Shown: piece after piece, positions 4,769 through 6,207 of the stretch
Position numbering within the stretch: position 1 is the stretch's first letter
Layout of the letters: each line of letters opens with the position of its first letter
Assembly: GCA_002362735.1 (NCBI GenBank)
Contig: DEUU01000050.1
Span: forward strand, 1-6,207
Source: Dehalococcoidia bacterium UBA3254
GTDB lineage: Bacteria; Chloroflexota; Dehalococcoidia; Dehalococcoidales; UBA3254
Reading direction: 5' to 3'
DNA length: 6,207 nucleotides
Notes under the pieces: model-generated
Seen by the model: only the letters and a program-made list of their open reading frames with translations
Told to the model about the DNA's origin: nothing
Databases searched by the model: none
Position numbers and translations under genes: made by a program

Positions 4769-6058
4769 TTATGCCTTAGTTACAGTATTATTATGCAGGG
4801 TCTCGGGCAAACTAACTAGTAGCGGTATTCTTACCATCAAATCAAGACCCACGAAGATAATAAATATGTATTGAGGTCCCATTTTATCCCAGATAATACC
4901 TGCCATTAAGGCCATGATTGCACCAAATAATGCCTTGACAAGCCGGTTAATCCCAATCCATCTTCCCATTTGTTCAGCTGGGACCAACTCCCGCTCTATC
5001 GCCGCCCCGATTGGCCCTGCGATGTAATACGATCCCATTAAGATTCCGGCAACTATCAGGAAGAATGGCGAAGGCGCCCATATCAATATCAGGTTCGCAG
5101 CCCAGAATAAAGGTATAAGTACATATAGAGTTCTTTTCCTGCCGACTCTATCGGCCATCGTTCCGGCGAACACCCCGAATACTATCGACGCTACGGCAGC
5201 TCCGGTTACCATTCCTCCTAAAATAAATTCGCTGGCTCCTTTTTGCTCATTGGCGAATACCTGAGTAAAAGGAATGATCATTCCTACCGGTAATTGGGAA
5301 AGCGCACCGATTACAATCCATTTCTTTTTGTTACGATTACCTTTAAGTATACTAATGCTGTTCTTTAATACATTAAACCCGGACTGAGTTGTCGTTGCCC
5401 ATTTCTGATTTGAGAGCCGTGTTAATACAAGAAGGAATGTGACAACGGTAATTACTGCCGCCACAAAAAACAAAGGACGGATGCCAGTAACGTTGACACC
5501 TCCAAATCGCACTACCAGAAATGCCCCTATCATGGGGCCGGCCATCCCCAGTAAACCGGCTGCTGCCGTTTCACAAATCATCATGCCGGTGGCCCGGTCC
5601 CGGTTTACCAGACAATTACCACAAATAGTGGCACAACTATGAATGCTGGTACCATTACCTATATAGTAGATACTGATCGCTAAGATGCAGATTAACCAGT
5701 TCTGAGCGAAGCCATAAGTCAAATAGGCTATTACTAGAAGCAGAATACCGACAAGATATACTTTTTTGGGACCGCTCCGATCTATAATCCACCCGGTAAT
5801 TGGCCCCAACAAACCGGCGAGAATCAGTCCGATACTGTTTAACAGGCCAAGTTGTGTCTTTGTTGCCCCAAGCGCCACGATGTAGATTGAGAGATATGGT
5901 AAGATTATCTGGTAGCCAAACCGGTCCAATGATGTTCTGGCGACCGTGATTTTCCAATCATTATCTTGCCTTTTCCAGAAAGAAAGAGCCTTGCTAAATA
6001 CGTTTGGCTTAGAATTCATTATTGCACCCATTATTCTATTGTTTACACTAAAATTCAT
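4769..6058 (-). CDS. Major facilitator superfamily (MFS) transporter, substrate unknown
   Basis: Up to 429 residues, with about 12 hydrophobic segments expected of an inner-membrane secondary transporter. The two halves each carry the MFS motif A loop between TM2 and TM3 or its counterpart: GWIIDRSGPKK (89-99) and GTMADRVGRKR (299-309). A basic cytoplasmic linker at 213-246 (QSGFNVLKNS, KGNRNKKKW) separates the halves. The C-terminus ends PLLVSLPET and a short polar tail, as in drug- and sugar-type MFS exporters. The substrate cannot be read from sequence; family precedent allows efflux or uptake. Start: ATG at 6058 has no Shine-Dalgarno and lies two bases past a TATAAT box, so the message probably begins within this codon region. 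ATG at 6031 (residue 10) or 6019 (residue 14, preceded by GGGTG) is more likely, giving 420 or 416 residues. The gene converges on the MetE-like pseudogene with no shared operon. Confidence 0.9.
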   Translation of the reverse strand: MNFSVNNRIMGAIMNSKPNVFSKALSFWKRQDNDWKITVARTSLDRFGYQIILPYLSIYIVALGATKTQLGLLNSIGLILAGLLGPITGWIIDRSGPKKVYLVGILLLVIAYLTYGFAQNWLICILAISIYYIGNGTSIHSCATICGNCLVNRDRATGMMICETAAAGLLGMAGPMIGAFLVVRFGGVNVTGIRPLFFVAAVITVVTFLLVLTRLSNQKWATTTQSGFNVLKNSISILKGNRNKKKWIVIGALSQLPVGMIIPFTQVFANEQKGASEFILGGMVTGAAVASIVFGVFAGTMADRVGRKRTLYVLIPLFWAANLILIWAPSPFFLIVAGILMGSYYIAGPIGAAIERELVPAEQMGRWIGINRLVKALFGAIMALMAGIIWDKMGPQYIFIIFVGLDLMVRIPLLVSLPETLHNNTVTKA

Positions 6059-6060
6059 TC

Positions 6061-6090
6061 ATTATATCTTGTCTAATACCCCATCTTCAA
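6061..6090 (-). promoter_or_regulatory. Sigma70-type promoter for the MFS transporter
   Basis: On the minus strand TTGAAG (6090-6085, four of six) and a perfect TATAAT (6066-6061) are separated by 18 bases. The predicted transcript start near 6054 is inside or past the first ATG at 6058. This supports an internal start codon for the transporter. Confidence 0.5.
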
Positions 6091-6207
6091 AGCTGGAATA
6101 CATTGAAATAATTCATGAGTATGATGATCTTCAGAGCTATATCGTGAATGATAACCCTATTAGAGGTCATATTGATGAAGAATTCACCATCTTTGCTCAG
6201 CATTATC
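6069..6207 (+). CDS. Possible 5' part of a divergent gene, cut by the window edge
   Basis: One plus-strand frame is open to the right edge and, from TTG at 6069, reads SKLEYIEIIHEYDDLQSY then IVNDNPIRGHIDEEF then TIFAQHY. The acidic, soluble composition and purine-first codons look coding, while both other plus frames stop early. The antisense frame is also open (ending in TGA at 6089-6087) but reads as a hydrophobic string, as shadows of acidic proteins often do. No ATG and no ribosome site were found, so the true start is uncertain. It would be divergent from the transporter and overlap its promoter. I recognise no family. Confidence 0.3.
   Translation, partial: MSNTPSSKLEYIEIIHEYDDLQSYIVNDNPIRGHIDEEFTIFAQHY

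Overview
The window reads as a piece of a mid-GC bacterial chromosome, not phage or plasmid. The UvrD-type helicase, a cysteine-rich DUF3795 protein, a MetE-like methyltransferase relative and a Gram-positive-style SOS box together fit Chloroflexota (Dehalococcoidia-like) or a clostridial/Peptococcaceae-type Firmicute. This is an inference from gene content remembered from those groups; no search was run. I saw no rRNA, tRNA, CRISPR array, integrase or intact transposase.

Left block (about 1-3100, minus strand). A strong sigma70-type promoter (TTGACA, 17-nt spacer, TATATT; 3095-3067) has a LexA-like box (GAACATATGTTT, 3075-3086) in its spacer. Immediately downstream is a small gene missing from simple ORF calls because a one-base frameshift splits it. 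Its product carries a RWRIDDEWWR motif that I associate with small partners of ImuB-type translesion polymerases. Next come a complete 672-aa UvrD/PcrA/Rep-family helicase (2705-687) and, 17 nt later, a 162-aa DUF3795 protein ending in a zinc ribbon (669-181). All run in one direction and could form one damage-inducible transcript. The extreme left edge may hold the start of a response-regulator receiver domain.

Middle block (about 2780-4700): eroded DNA. Besides the frameshifted small gene, the minus strand at 3106-3300 and 3447-3633 carries protein-like reading frames broken by stops or a frameshift. On the plus strand, a MetE/UROD-superfamily gene (3672-4700) keeps a perfect Shine-Dalgarno and its zinc ligands but has an in-frame TAA at codon 81. 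The flanking genes (672, 429 and 162 aa) are unbroken, so the lesions look regional rather than a general sequencing problem.

Right block. A complete MFS transporter (6058-4769, minus strand) converges on the MetE-like gene. A good promoter lies so close to its first ATG that translation probably starts 9 or 13 codons further in. The right edge may hold the beginning of a divergent plus-strand gene.

I did not find a convincing new multi-gene system. The observation most worth following is the possible SOS-controlled cassette of small WWR protein, UvrD-like helicase and Cys-rich DUF3795 protein.
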